Below, piece after piece: positions 36,701-45,551 of a DNA stretch of 64,000 bases. A model generated the notes under the pieces. The model was given only the letters and a program-made list of their open reading frames with translations. It did not search any database and was not told where the DNA came from. This stretch comes from Herminiimonas contaminans. Lineage in GTDB: Bacteria; Pseudomonadota; Gammaproteobacteria; Burkholderiales; Burkholderiaceae_D. Location of the stretch: assembly GCF_015645465.1 (NCBI RefSeq), contig NZ_JADOEL010000002.1:248001-312000 (forward strand), written 5' to 3'. Both the position numbers and the translations under genes were made by a program. The first letter of the stretch is position 1. Each line of letters starts with the position of its first letter.

Positions 36701-37699
36701 ATTCGATATCTTGAATACGCGCTCCTGCTCCTGCACCGACAGACGGGCAAACAGCGGCAGGATTTCGACATGCGGCGGATGATGCTTGCGCAATGCCTCA
36801 GCAGCATCGCGTATCTCGCGCTCGCCGGGCAGGAACACCAGCACATCGCCGGAACCTATACGCGCCAGTTCATCAACTGCATCGACCACAGCGTCCATCA
36901 GGTCGCGCTGACCACGCTCCTTGGCAGCAAGCGCAGAGCGTCGTGCTGCCGCTGCATCCGAGGTTGCATTCGGGTTGCTATCGGCATTCTTGTCAAACGG
37001 CTCGACCGGGCGATAACGCACCTCAACCGGATATAAACGACCTGACACTTCTATCACTGGTGCCAGCTTGCCGTTGCTGCCAAAGTGGCGCGCAAAGCGA
37101 TCGGCATCGATAGTCGCCGAGGTGATGATCACTTTCAGGTCGGGACGCTTGGGCAACAACTGCTTCAGGTAGCCGAGCAGAAAGTCGATGTTCAGGCTGC
37201 GTTCATGCGCCTCATCGATGATGATGGTGTCGTACTGACGCAGCAGCGGATCAGTTTGCGTTTCCGCCAGCAAAATACCATCGGTCATCAGCTTGATCCA
37301 CGCACCCTTGGTCAGGGTGTCGTTGAAGCGCACCTTGAAGCCGACGTGCTCGCCCAGCGGCGTACCGATTTCCTGCGCAATGCGCTTGGCAGTCGATGAC
37401 GCCGCGATACGACGTGGTTGGGTGTGACCGATCAGGCCGTTCAGGCCGCGCCCGAGCTCCAGGCAAATCTTCGGCAATTGCGTGGTTTTACCGGAGCCGG
37501 TTTCACCGCTGACGATGATGACCTGGTTGTTTTGGATCGCGCGCGCGATATCGTCGCGCTTGCCGGAAACCGGCAGCTCTTCGGGAAAGCTGATCGCCGG
37601 CAAAGGGTTGCGTACCGGCGGAGCGGATGGAGCCTGTGCCCTGGGCGCAGGACGCCGGGATGGAGCACCCGGCTTGGACTTGGATTCTGGAGCGGACAT
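33740..37699 (-). CDS. hrpA: ATP-dependent RNA helicase HrpA
   Basis: 1319 residues, the usual size for HrpA. Walker A GETGSGKTT at 65-73, DEAH at 162-165, SAT at 194-196 and QRAGRCGR mark a DEAH-box helicase. The long C-terminal half contains the HA2/OB domains and DUF3418. HrpA remodels RNA and rescues ribosome collisions in E. coli. The gene is monocistronic and divergent from argA. A TATAAT box on the minus strand (37710-37715) would place the mRNA start only about 4 bases before the ATG. Confidence 0.96.
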   Translation of the reverse strand: MSAPESKSKPGAPSRRPAPRAQAPSAPPVRNPLPAISFPEELPVSGKRDDIARAIQNNQVIIVSGETGSGKTTQLPKICLELGRGLNGLIGHTQPRRIAASSTAKRIAQEIGTPLGEHVGFKVRFNDTLTKGAWIKLMTDGILLAETQTDPLLRQYDTIIIDEAHERSLNIDFLLGYLKQLLPKRPDLKVIITSATIDADRFARHFGSNGKLAPVIEVSGRLYPVEVRYRPVEPFDKNADSNPNATSDAAAARRSALAAKERGQRDLMDAVVDAVDELARIGSGDVLVFLPGEREIRDAAEALRKHHPPHVEILPLFARLSVQEQERVFKISNARRIVLATNVAETSLTVPGIRFVVDAGLARVKRYSYRNKVEQLQIEPIAQSAANQRAGRCGRVSAGVCIRLYDEQDYLLRPKFTEPEILRSSLASVILRMKSLHLTDVETFPFIEPPLGRAIADGYQLLQELGAVDDENKLTRLGRELAKLPLDPRVGRMILAAKDNVCLTEVLIIAAALSVQDPRDRPMEAQAAADNAHKKFADEKSEFSSYLKIWKWFEDAIAHKKSNRLLQEECRANFLSQLRLREWRDVHSQLLTIVREQGWRLNEAPATYEQLHTALLTGLLGNIGFKAEDEPHYLGARGIKFHIWPGSSLIKKAGKWVMAAELVDTTRLYARCIAQIQPEWLERVAGHLLKKSYGEPRWEKRTAQVSAYERATLYGLVVYSQRRIQYGLINPSDAREIFIRDALVGGDFETRAPFFAHNHKLVREIENLEHKSRRLDVLVDDELIAAFYDKLIPADVHNGISFEKWHKDATAKEPKLLYLNRDDLMRHEAAGVTTELFPKVMNVAGVDMALSYHFEPGTPRDGVTLAVPLYALNQVSADRCEWLVPGMLKEKVHLLLKSLPQKLRRHCVPLPDYAAGFCDRVQEAHAFGKGSLLDAVIADVREQTGIASKTTDYKLETLSAHQFMNFKVIDEHGRQLEMGRNLASLRNEFGGQARESFQRIAEKTAAPMAQAAQVQVPGKAATPATNNKATSPMSAATGIHQNLTSWTFGELPELLEIQQGKQTLIGFPALVDKGTYCDLEVFDDPNEAARVHRIGLRRLLALQLKEQLKYLEKNIPGLQQMGMQFMALGSQEELREQIIHAGLERACLQEPLPKTAEQFNARKDEGKSRLGLLVNEIARLVGLVLTEYHALPKKLQTVKAHMQAVNDMQAQLQGLVGKRFIADNDYTNLTHFPRYLKAINVRIDKLRADPARDMRSMAEWQQAAAPWQRALKERHGDPKMTEFRWLLEELRVSLFAQELRTPMPVSVKRLQKVWESMQR

Positions 37700-37709
37700 G
37701 TAGGGCAGA

Positions 37710-37715
37710 ATTATA
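37710..37715 (-). promoter_or_regulatory. -10 box for hrpA
   Basis: TATAAT on the minus strand, predicting a start near 37703 and an almost leaderless hrpA mRNA. The -35 region is weak. Confidence 0.4.
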
Positions 37716-37771
37716 CAGAGCAGTGTCGCATTTCGTCGTCAGTTCGCACAATCGATACGGGTTGCCGTGGT

Positions 37772-37777
37772 TATAAT
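37772..37777 (+). promoter_or_regulatory. -10 box for argA
   Basis: Perfect TATAAT, 7 bases before the argA ATG at 37785. The expected transcription start is on or next to the start codon. No good -35 is visible. Confidence 0.45.
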
Positions 37778-37784
37778 GCGTCTC

Positions 37785-39095
37785 ATGGAAAACCAAGATC
37801 AATTCGTCCAGTGGCTGCGTTCGGTCGCGCCGTACATCCACGCCTTTCGCGGCAAGACCTTTGTGGTCGCCTTTCCGGGTGAACTGGTCAAGGATGGCGC
37901 GCTGCCGGTGCTGGCACAGGATCTGTCCCTGCTGCACGCGCTCGGCATCAAGGTCGTCATCGTGCATGGCTCACGCCCGCAGGTCGAAGAACAACTGGCG
38001 CTGCGCCATGTGGAAGCACGCTTCCATGACGGCGTACGGATTACCGACGCCGCTGCGCTGGAGTGCGCGAAAGAAGCCGCCGGTGAATTACGCCTCGATA
38101 TCGAAGCCGCGTTCAGCCAGGGCTTGCCGAATACACCGATGGCGCATGCCGCGATCCGCATTATTTCCGGCAACTTCGTCACCGCTCGTCCGGTCGGCAT
38201 CATAGACGGCGTAGACCTGGAATTAACAGGCGTTACGCGCAAGATCGCGTATGAAGCCATCCACCCCATCCTGAATGCCGGTGGCCTGGTCTTGTTGTCG
38301 CCACTCGGCTTCTCGCCTACCGGCGAAATTTTCAACCTGACGATGGAAGACGTTGCGGTGAATGCCGCCGTCGCGCTGCGCGCCGACAAACTGATTTTCA
38401 TCACCGAAACACCAATGATCAAGGATATGGCCGGGGCCGATATCCATGAGCTGTCATCGCACCAGGTCGACGCCGTACTACAGCACGACTGCGTGCCAGC
38501 CGACGCCGCCTTCTATTTGCAACATGCGATGCAAGCCTGTAACGCCGGCGTGCCGCGTGCGCACATCGTGCCGTACTCTACCGATGGCTCAGCCTTGCTG
38601 GAATTGTTTACGCATGATGGCGTCGGCACCATGGTTTCTTTCGAGAACCTGGAAAGCCTGCGTGATGCGACGATTGAAGACGTCGGCGGTATCCTGAAAC
38701 TGATAGAACCGTATGAAGCCGACGGTACGCTGGTCAAGCGTGGTCGCGAACTGATAGAACGCGAAATTGATTACTTCTCCGTCATCGAGCATGACGGCGT
38801 GATCTTTGCCTGTGCTGCGCTCTACCCTTTCCCGGCCGAAAAAATGGCCGAGATGGCTTGCCTGATCGTCAATCCGGAAGTGCAGACGCAAGGCGATGGC
38901 GAGCGTTTGCTCAAGCATATGGAAAACCGCGCCCGTGCCGCTGGCCTGAAGAAACTGTTCGTGCTGACGACCCGTACCGCACACTGGTTCCTGAAACGCG
39001 GCTTCGTCCCGGCGACCGTGGACAGCCTGCCGAAAAATCGTCAGCAAATGTATAACTGGCAGCGAAAATCCCTGGTTTTCACGAAAAACCTATAA
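37785..39095 (+). CDS. argA: N-acetylglutamate synthase
   Basis: 436 residues. ArgA acetylates glutamate with acetyl-CoA, the first step of arginine synthesis. The N-terminal amino-acid-kinase-like domain (VVIVHGSRPQVEEQL, GLVLLSPLGFSPTGEIFN) binds arginine for feedback control. The C-terminal GNAT domain includes GDGERLLKHMENRARA and FVLTTRTAHWFLKRGF. The ATG at 37785 fits the family; it has no Shine-Dalgarno site and lies 7 bases from a TATAAT box, so the mRNA may be leaderless. An upstream GTG (37767) lies inside the promoter and was rejected. Confidence 0.95.
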   Translation: MENQDQFVQWLRSVAPYIHAFRGKTFVVAFPGELVKDGALPVLAQDLSLLHALGIKVVIVHGSRPQVEEQLALRHVEARFHDGVRITDAAALECAKEAAGELRLDIEAAFSQGLPNTPMAHAAIRIISGNFVTARPVGIIDGVDLELTGVTRKIAYEAIHPILNAGGLVLLSPLGFSPTGEIFNLTMEDVAVNAAVALRADKLIFITETPMIKDMAGADIHELSSHQVDAVLQHDCVPADAAFYLQHAMQACNAGVPRAHIVPYSTDGSALLELFTHDGVGTMVSFENLESLRDATIEDVGGILKLIEPYEADGTLVKRGRELIEREIDYFSVIEHDGVIFACAALYPFPAEKMAEMACLIVNPEVQTQGDGERLLKHMENRARAAGLKKLFVLTTRTAHWFLKRGFVPATVDSLPKNRQQMYNWQRKSLVFTKNL

Positions 39096-39240
39096 TGTCG
39101 CCTTCTTACCCGATATATGTCGGCGCGCCGGGTGCTTAAGCCCCTGACGCGACGAGATGGATAATCAACACTTATCAACACCCGCCGTACCCGCGTGACC
39201 TGAACGGCAACGCGATGTGGCTATAGAAAAGGACAGCACC

Positions 39241-39513
39241 ATGACACGCATGATTCATTGCATCAAACTCGACAAGGAAGCGGAAGGCCTGGACTTCCCA
39301 CCGTACCCGGGCGAGTTGGGCAAACGTATTTACGAAACCGTATCGAAAGAAGCGTGGGCTGCCTGGCTCAAACACCAGACCATGCTGGTCAATGAAAACC
39401 GCCTGAACCTGGCCGACGTACGCGCCCGTAAATACTTGGCAACGCAAATGGAAAAACACTTCTTCGGCGACGGTGCCGATGCAGCACAAGGTTACGTGCC
39501 ACCAACCTACTGA
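39241..39513 (+). CDS. yggX: YggX-type Fe(II)-trafficking protein
   Basis: 90 residues from ATG 39241, with AAAGGA upstream. Nearly every position follows the family pattern: [53 protein letters not shown], then the variable tail. The single Cys (Cys 6) is the conserved one. YggX protects iron-sulfur clusters and is linked to oxidative stress in enterics. It stands alone between argA and a terminator. Confidence 0.96.
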
Positions 39514-39527
39514 TTTGTTTCAGACAC

Positions 39528-39557
39528 AAAAAAGCCCGCAAATCGCGGGCTTTTTTA
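39528..39557 (+). terminator. Bidirectional intrinsic terminator
   Basis: AAAAAAGCCCGC-AAATC-GCGGGCTTTTTT. It can serve yggX and the convergent gene ending at 39578. Confidence 0.88.
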
Positions 39558-39577
39558 TTTGCATACGAGCGTAAAAA

Positions 39578-40030
39578 TCACGGACGCGCTATCGGTTCTA
39601 TCCTGCGTTCATACAAGGAGCCGGTCGCCGCCAGAATTTCACGCAAGAGCATGACGAAGCTGGATACCAGGCACAGCATGGCCATGATGAAGAAGACCGC
39701 GATGAACTTGGATAACTCTATGCTGAGTGCATCGCCGAGGAATAGCGAGATGATGACCAGGCTGACCATCAGTGCGCACGCAGTACTCAGCACAATCGCG
39801 CGATTGATCAGGTGCGCCCGCGGATACAGGGTCACCAGTTCTGCGTTCAGATCCGCATGATGGATAGGATCCACCGTACGCAATTTGTCTTCCAATACAC
39901 GTGAGCGATCAGTAATCCGGCCCAGACGATTGGTCAGGACCATCAGGTTGGTACCGACGCCGGTGAGCAAGAACACCGGTGCGACCGATAACTGGATAAT
40001 GTGACCGATATCCCCGACTTGAATTTCCAT
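39578..40030 (-). CDS. DUF2721 family membrane protein
   Basis: 150 residues with three hydrophobic helices (about 10-30, 78-98 and 106-130). The first part IGHIIQLSVAPVFLLTGVG and the motif LMVLTNRLGRITDRSRVLED are characteristic of DUF2721. The function of the family is unknown. It is monocistronic. Confidence 0.8.
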   Translation of the reverse strand: MEIQVGDIGHIIQLSVAPVFLLTGVGTNLMVLTNRLGRITDRSRVLEDKLRTVDPIHHADLNAELVTLYPRAHLINRAIVLSTACALMVSLVIISLFLGDALSIELSKFIAVFFIMAMLCLVSSFVMLLREILAATGSLYERRIEPIARP

Positions 40031-40167
40031 GGCAGTACTCTAAAAAATTAAACGGGATAAATGTAGTGGCACAGGCCGTATAACGCCCTGTTAACACCAC
40101 GATATCATGCCTGAAGCAGGCCGCGACAGGCAAGAGACGGGCAGAAGCCCATCCCCGCCCTTACGTA

Positions 40168-41070
40168 TTATTTTTTCTCGACTTCGCCACCCAGTGCCAC
40201 CACCAGGTCGCCCAGCATCTGGCTCAGTTCACCGGTCATCAGCATGATGTCGGAATCGAAGCGTTCATCATCATTTTGCGAGCTGGTTTCTGCATTTTCC
40301 TTGAGCACGTCCAGCGGTGTCACGCGTTTGATGGTCAGCGATTCAGTCAACACAAACGAAATCTTGTCAGCCCAGGTCATGGCCAGACGCGTACATTGCT
40401 TGCCGGAAGCGATATGGCGACGCACATCTTCCGGCTCCAGCGTGTGGCGTACATAACGCACGGTCGCCTTGCCTTCGCTGGTGGCGCGCAATTCGGTGTC
40501 CTGATCCACGGTGAAACCATGTGGCGCGATATCGGCCGCCAGCCATTCGGTCATGGCGGTGACCGGCGATAGAGCAACGTGCAGCGTTTCCAGCGGCAAT
40601 TTGTCGACCGATTTGACCAGCAGCTTGATCACTTCGTCGGCCTTGGCCGGGCTACCTGCGTCGACTACCATCCAGCCATTGACCGGATCAATCCAGACCC
40701 AGGTCTGGCGCCAGACGCTGAAAGCACGCGGCAACAAGTCGTCGATGACCTCTTCCTTGAGTTCCTTCATTTGCTTGCGGCCCGGCTTGAAGCCTTGCTG
40801 CTCTTCGATTTCTGCTGCCTTGATCTTGGTGACCTGGTTAATCACGGTAGTCGGCAACAGCTTCTTCTCGGTACCGAGCAAGAGCAGCATTTGTTTGTTC
40901 AGTGCGTATACCAGCTCGCCGTTTTCGCGTGGTGAAACCCAGCCCTGGCTTTGCATTTCCAGGCTGGAGCAAGGCTGGAATGCGTGCGGCGCGAGATCAG
41001 CCGCCAATTGTTCTGCTGTAATGGCCCACGGCGCAGGAAGACGATATATCTGAAGATTCTTGAACCACAT
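40168..41070 (-). CDS. rdgC: Recombination-associated protein RdgC
   Basis: 300 residues from ATG 41070, where the family start [11 protein letters not shown] occurs; the Met at 41085 adds five unlikely residues. Further marks are [25 protein letters not shown] and [16 protein letters not shown]. RdgC is a ring-shaped dsDNA-binding protein that modulates RecA. It is a single gene between DUF2721 and the divergent min operon. Confidence 0.96.
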   Translation of the reverse strand: MWFKNLQIYRLPAPWAITAEQLAADLAPHAFQPCSSLEMQSQGWVSPRENGELVYALNKQMLLLLGTEKKLLPTTVINQVTKIKAAEIEEQQGFKPGRKQMKELKEEVIDDLLPRAFSVWRQTWVWIDPVNGWMVVDAGSPAKADEVIKLLVKSVDKLPLETLHVALSPVTAMTEWLAADIAPHGFTVDQDTELRATSEGKATVRYVRHTLEPEDVRRHIASGKQCTRLAMTWADKISFVLTESLTIKRVTPLDVLKENAETSSQNDDERFDSDIMLMTGELSQMLGDLVVALGGEVEKK

Positions 41071-41396
41071 GGCTAGCCCCGGCAAAAAAAGGGGCTATTC
41101 TACACGCGACACCCTGCTCTGCCGCACACAAAATTTCATAAAACGGCGGGCATACCAGGCGGCAAAACCGGATAAGGCGCGGCCAGAACAAGATCCGTGA
41201 TTACCTGCGGGAAAGCTCGTAAAAATGCCATCTTCTGCTGGCAAACACCGCGGAAACACTCACGGTAACGGGTATAATAGCGCTCACTTATCATCTGGCC
41301 GCCAGCCCTGCACGATGCAGCACGCACGGGCAAGCTTGATAGCCAGAAATTGATTACGGATTTTTTAAGTACACAGCATCAATAATTATCATCCCA
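41071..41396 (+). promoter_or_regulatory. min operon promoter region
   Basis: A 326-base gap. A perfect TATAAT at 41273-41278 has a weak -35 and would give a leader of about 110 bases for minC. CTGCA-CGA-TGCAG (41308-41320) makes a short hairpin in that leader. Nothing else was identified. Confidence 0.4.
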
Positions 41397-42194
41397 ATGT
41401 CCAAAAGCCCATCTCGCAAGCCGATCGAAATCAAGATTTCCACCGTCGTCGCCGTCTCGGCCATCCTGCGTGATGCCAACCTCGCCGTGCTCGATGCAGC
41501 CATGCAGGAAATGACCGGCGGCAACGCCGACTTCTTTGATGATGAATTCGCTGTGATCGACGTCGGCTCACTCGAACCTGCGGGCCAGGTCATCGACTGG
41601 CCAGCCATTACCGCCCTGCTCAAATCGTATCGCCTGAACGCCGTAGCAGTACGCAATGCGACGCCGGAAATGGCGAGCGAAGTACTGGCACACGGCCTGA
41701 GCCTGGATGGTTCGGTCAAGGAACGTGCTGCGGCAGCACCGAGCACACCGCAGCAAGCTGAAATCGAACTGGCACCGCCAGTCGCTGTCGCCGAACCGGA
41801 ACCAGTCGTGGTGCAAACCGCGGCCCCTGCTCCGGCTGCGACCCAGTTCGCGGCCAACACCATGATCGTCGATACCCCGGTACGTGCCGGTCAGCGCATT
41901 TATGCGCGTGGTGCCGACCTGATCATCACTGCCGCAGTCAACAATGGCGCCGAAGTCATTGCTGACGGCAGCATCCATATTTACGCGCCGCTGCGTGGGC
42001 GCGCGCTGGCTGGTGCCAGCGGCAATACCGAAGCACGTATTTTCACCCTCAGCATGGAAGCCGAACTGGTGTCCATCGCTGGCATGTATCGCACTTTTGA
42101 AAATGGCTTTCCACAGGATCGCGCACAACAGGCGACGCAAGTCCGCCTGGTTGGCGATCGTATCGACATGCTGCCTATCAAGGCAGCGGCATAA
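41397..42194 (+). CDS. minC: Septum site-determining protein MinC
   Basis: 265 residues. The N-terminal domain (about 1-105) inhibits FtsZ polymerisation; the C-terminal beta-helix domain (about 155-265) binds MinD and shows VRAGQRIYARGADLIITAAV, GAEVIADGSIHIYAPLRGRA and ARIFTLSMEAELVSIAG. An Ala/Pro-rich linker joins them. It leads the minCDE operon that places division at midcell. Confidence 0.96.
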   Translation: MSKSPSRKPIEIKISTVVAVSAILRDANLAVLDAAMQEMTGGNADFFDDEFAVIDVGSLEPAGQVIDWPAITALLKSYRLNAVAVRNATPEMASEVLAHGLSLDGSVKERAAAAPSTPQQAEIELAPPVAVAEPEPVVVQTAAPAPAATQFAANTMIVDTPVRAGQRIYARGADLIITAAVNNGAEVIADGSIHIYAPLRGRALAGASGNTEARIFTLSMEAELVSIAGMYRTFENGFPQDRAQQATQVRLVGDRIDMLPIKAAA

Positions 42195-42233
42195 TAACTT
42201 AGCAGTTCTAATAAATAACGAAAGGGGTTTCCT

Positions 42234-43049
42234 TTGGCAAAAATCATCGTTGTAACGTCAGGTAAAGGCGGCGTCGGCAAAACGACCTCGAGCGCAAGCT
42301 TTGCATCTGGTTTGGCCATGCGCGGACATAAAACAGTCGTCATCGACTTTGACGTCGGCCTGCGTAACCTCGATTTGATCATGGGCTGCGAACGCCGCGT
42401 GGTGTATGACCTGATCAATGTCGTCAACAAAGAAGCAACGCTGAACCAGGCACTGATCAAGGACAAGCACTGCGACAACCTGTTCGTGCTGCCTGCTTCG
42501 CAAACCCGCGACAAGGATGCATTGAGCGAAGACGGCGTAGAACGCGTGCTGCAAGACCTCGCTGCAATGGACTTCGAATTCATCATCTGCGATTCGCCTG
42601 CAGGTATCGAACACGGTGCCGTGATGGCGCTGACCTTTGCTGACGAAGCCATCATCGTCACCAATCCTGAAGTGTCGTCGGTACGCGATTCGGATCGCAT
42701 CCTCGGCATCATCCAGGCCAAATCGCGTCGCGCACTGAATGGCGGCGAACCAGTCAAGGAACACCTGCTGATTACCCGCTATGTACCTAAGCGCGTAGAA
42801 GCGGGTGAAATGCTGTCCTACACCGACGTGCAGGAAATCCTGCGCATACCGCTGGTCGGCATCATCCCTGAATCGGAATCCGTCCTGCACGCATCGAACG
42901 CAGGCAATCCGGCTATCCATATTGAAGGCAGTGAAGTTTCGGAAGCATATAAAGATGTCGTCTCGCGTTTCCTCGGAGAAGACGTTCCGCTGCGATTTAC
43001 CGACTACGAAAAACCTGGCTTTCTGCAGAGAATTTTTGGAGGTAAGTAA
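42234..43049 (+). CDS. minD: Septum site-determining ATPase MinD (TTG start)
   Basis: 271 residues. The deviant Walker A motif GKGGVGKTT begins at residue 10, and [27 protein letters not shown] and [15 protein letters not shown] follow. The C-terminal amphipathic helix ([10 protein letters not shown]) is the membrane-targeting sequence. The start codon is TTG at 42234, preceded by AAGGGG at 6 bases; [12 protein letters not shown] follows directly, so no other start is possible. minE begins 3 bases after the stop. Confidence 0.97.
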   Translation: MAKIIVVTSGKGGVGKTTSSASFASGLAMRGHKTVVIDFDVGLRNLDLIMGCERRVVYDLINVVNKEATLNQALIKDKHCDNLFVLPASQTRDKDALSEDGVERVLQDLAAMDFEFIICDSPAGIEHGAVMALTFADEAIIVTNPEVSSVRDSDRILGIIQAKSRRALNGGEPVKEHLLITRYVPKRVEAGEMLSYTDVQEILRIPLVGIIPESESVLHASNAGNPAIHIEGSEVSEAYKDVVSRFLGEDVPLRFTDYEKPGFLQRIFGGK

Positions 43050-43051
43050 TC

Positions 43052-43321
43052 ATGGCGCTTTTGTCTTTTCTCTTCAATAGCAAGCCGAAGACTGCGAGTG
43101 CAGCCAAGGAACGCTTGCAGATCATCATCGCGCGTGAGCGCAATGGTCGTGCCGGTCCCGACTTCCTGCCTGCGCTACATCAGGAACTGATCGCGGTGAT
43201 CTCGAAGTACGTCAAGGTCAATCCTGACGACATCAAGATCTCGCTCAACAGCCAGGGCAACCTGGAAGTCCTGGACGTCAACGTCGTGCTGCCTGACGAC
43301 GCAATTGAAGCAGTCAAGTAA
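43052..43321 (+). CDS. minE: Cell division topological specificity factor MinE
   Basis: 89 residues. MinE stimulates MinD ATPase and drives pole-to-pole oscillation. It shows the N-terminal membrane-contacting [20 protein letters not shown], the anti-MinCD segment [11 protein letters not shown] and the dimerisation part [28 protein letters not shown] before the ATG overlaps the minD stop. Confidence 0.97.
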   Translation: MALLSFLFNSKPKTASAAKERLQIIIARERNGRAGPDFLPALHQELIAVISKYVKVNPDDIKISLNSQGNLEVLDVNVVLPDDAIEAVK

Positions 43322-43365
43322 TCCAGGCCGTACTCATCACTGATTACGTCTATTACGTTTGATAG

Positions 43366-43390
43366 CGGATTCCGGCCAGCCCGGAATCCG
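43366..43390 (+). terminator. Hairpin after minE
   Basis: CGGATTCCGG-CCAGC-CCGGAATCCG, a perfect 10-bp stem 44 bases past minE. Only a weak T-run follows (AATTTC), so it may be an inefficient terminator or an mRNA 3' stabiliser. Confidence 0.5.
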
Positions 43391-43484
43391 GCAATTTCTC
43401 CCGCAGTGTCAAAAAATAGCAGCGCCGTCAGCCTGCCCGCAGATGACGTATCATTTCACCTCCTTTATTAAGTGAGACCCCACC

Positions 43485-44591
43485 ATGAAAACCAAAGCCG
43501 CCGTCGCCTGGAAAGCAGGACAACCGCTGACTGTCGAAGAAGTGGAACTGGGTGGTCCACGTGAAGGCGAAGTGCTGGTCGAGATCAAAGCCACCGGCAT
43601 TTGCCATACTGATTACTACACCCTGTCAGGTGCCGACCCTGAAGGTATCTTCCCTGCCATCCTCGGCCATGAAGGCGCGGGCGTGGTGGTAGAAGTCGGC
43701 CCGGGCGTAAAAAGCCTGAAGAAAGACGATCACGTCATTCCGCTCTACACACCAGAATGCCGCGAATGCAAATTCTGCCTGTCGCGCAAAACCAATCTGT
43801 GCCAAAAAATCCGCTCAACCCAGGGTCGCGGCCTGATGCCGGATGCAACCAGCCGCTTCTCCATCGATGGCAAGCCGCTGTTCCACTACATGGGCACCTC
43901 GACCTTCTCGAACTACATCGTGGTACCGGAAATCGCTCTGGCGAAAATTCGCGAAGACGCGCCGTTCGATAAAGTCTGCTACATCGGTTGCGGCGTCACC
44001 ACTGGTGTAGGCGCCGTACTGTTCACCGCGAAAGTGGAAGCTGGCGCGAATGTAGTCGTGTTCGGCCTCGGCGGTATCGGCCTCAACGTGATCCAGGCTG
44101 CCAAGATGGTAGGTGCCGACAAGATTATCGGTGTTGATTTGAATCCGGCGCGTGAAGCAATGGCACGCAAATTCGGCATGACGCATTTCATCAATCCGAG
44201 CAAAGTCGAAAACGTAGTTGACGCGATCGTGCAATTGACCGACGGCGGCGCAGACTACAGCTTCGAATGCATAGGCAATGTACACACCATGCGCCAGGCG
44301 CTGGAATGTTGTCACAAGGGCTGGGGCCAATCGATCGTGATCGGCGTGGCTGAAGCCGGTGCAGAAATCAGCACCCGTCCATTCCAGCTGGTAACTGGTC
44401 GCGAATGGAAAGGCTCCGCTTTCGGCGGCGCACGTGGCCGCACCGACGTACCGAAGATTGTCGACTGGTACATGGAAGGTAAACTGAATATCGATGATCT
44501 GATCACGCACACGCTGCCGCTGGACCGGATCAATGAAGGTTTTGACTTGATGAAGAGCGGTGAATCGATACGCTCGGTTGTTATTTACTAA
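43485..44591 (+). CDS. frmA: S-(hydroxymethyl)glutathione dehydrogenase / class III alcohol dehydrogenase
   Basis: 368 residues. It oxidises S-hydroxymethylglutathione (the formaldehyde-glutathione adduct) to S-formylglutathione with NAD. Catalytic zinc ligands are seen in [12 protein letters not shown] and GHEGAGVV; the structural zinc is held by [32 protein letters not shown] is the NAD-binding loop. The S-formylglutathione hydrolase gene follows after 10 bases. No frmR-type regulator is present in the window. Glutathione for this route comes from GshA (52.3 kb). Confidence 0.96.
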   Translation: MKTKAAVAWKAGQPLTVEEVELGGPREGEVLVEIKATGICHTDYYTLSGADPEGIFPAILGHEGAGVVVEVGPGVKSLKKDDHVIPLYTPECRECKFCLSRKTNLCQKIRSTQGRGLMPDATSRFSIDGKPLFHYMGTSTFSNYIVVPEIALAKIREDAPFDKVCYIGCGVTTGVGAVLFTAKVEAGANVVVFGLGGIGLNVIQAAKMVGADKIIGVDLNPAREAMARKFGMTHFINPSKVENVVDAIVQLTDGGADYSFECIGNVHTMRQALECCHKGWGQSIVIGVAEAGAEISTRPFQLVTGREWKGSAFGGARGRTDVPKIVDWYMEGKLNIDDLITHTLPLDRINEGFDLMKSGESIRSVVIY

Positions 44592-44601
44592 TACGGGGAA
44601 G

Positions 44602-45447
44602 ATGGTGGAACTGATCAGCCAACACGTATGCTTTGATGGCGTACAAGGATTTTATAAACAACAATCGAAAGAGACCGGCTTGCCGATGACTTTTTCGGTG
44701 TACCAGCCGCCACAGGCGAAGCACAAGAAAGTACCGGTGCTGTTCTATCTGGCCGGACTGACCTGTACCGAAGAAACCTTCATGATCAAGGGTGGCGCAC
44801 AGCGCTACGCAGCTGAGCACGGCATCATGCTGGTCTCGCCAGATACCAGCCCGCGTCGCACCGGCATCAAGGGTGCCAGCGACGCCTGGGATTTCGGCCA
44901 TGGCGCAGGTTTCTATATCGACGCCACACAAGCACCGTGGTCGGATCATTTCCGCATGTACTCGTATGTCGTGCATGAATTGCGCAATACCATCATCAGT
45001 AACTTCCCTGCCCTCGCCGACCGCATTGGTGTGTTCGGTCATTCGATGGGTGGTCATGGCGCACTGACGCTGGCCTTGAAGAATCCGGACATCTACAAAT
45101 CGGTTTCCGCATTTGCGCCTATCACTGCGCCTAGCCAGTGCCCTTGGGGTGAGAAGGCATTCTCCAACTACCTGGGCGCAGACCGAAGCACCTGGCTGGA
45201 TCATGACGCCAGCGCGCTGATGCGGGCTCGCAAGACGCCATTCCCGCAAGGCATCCTGATCGACCAGGGCCTGGACGATCAATTCCTGGATACGGAATTG
45301 CTGCCACATCAATTCGAAGCCGCGTGCTGGGCCGCCGATCAACCGCTGACCCTGCGTCGTCATCGCGGTTACGACCACAACTACTATTTCATTTCGACCT
45401 TCATGCAGGATCACATCGCCTATCACAGCGCGATCCTGAATAAGTAG
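44602..45447 (+). CDS. fghA: S-formylglutathione hydrolase
   Basis: 281 residues from ATG 44602, with GGGGAAG just upstream. An esterase-D-type serine hydrolase: nucleophile in GHSMGGHGAL, His in the C-terminal RGYDHNYYFISTF, and the N-terminal FSVYQPPQAKHKKVPVLFYL and LAGLTCTEETF. It releases formate and glutathione in the second step of formaldehyde detoxification. Co-transcribed with frmA. Confidence 0.95.
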   Translation: MVELISQHVCFDGVQGFYKQQSKETGLPMTFSVYQPPQAKHKKVPVLFYLAGLTCTEETFMIKGGAQRYAAEHGIMLVSPDTSPRRTGIKGASDAWDFGHGAGFYIDATQAPWSDHFRMYSYVVHELRNTIISNFPALADRIGVFGHSMGGHGALTLALKNPDIYKSVSAFAPITAPSQCPWGEKAFSNYLGADRSTWLDHDASALMRARKTPFPQGILIDQGLDDQFLDTELLPHQFEAACWAADQPLTLRRHRGYDHNYYFISTFMQDHIAYHSAILNK

Positions 45448-45487
45448 GCTGAAATAGCAGGACGCACGCAAGGTTCTGCGAGACAAA

Positions 45488-45526
45488 TAAAAAAGGGAGG
45501 GACAGAATTTCTGTCCCTCCCTTTTT
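45488..45526 (+). terminator. Strong bidirectional terminator
   Basis: A perfect 15-bp stem (45491-45505 with 45511-45525) with arms AAAAGGGAGGGACAG and its complement, A-run before and T-run after. It separates fghA from the convergent chemoreceptor gene. Confidence 0.9.
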
Positions 45527-45551
45527 GTATTACCGGCTTACGAACGACTGC

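Noticed and set aside
35969-37036. Long forward open frame opposite hrpA
   Set aside because: Antisense shadow of the helicase domain; hrpA motifs are intact on the minus strand.
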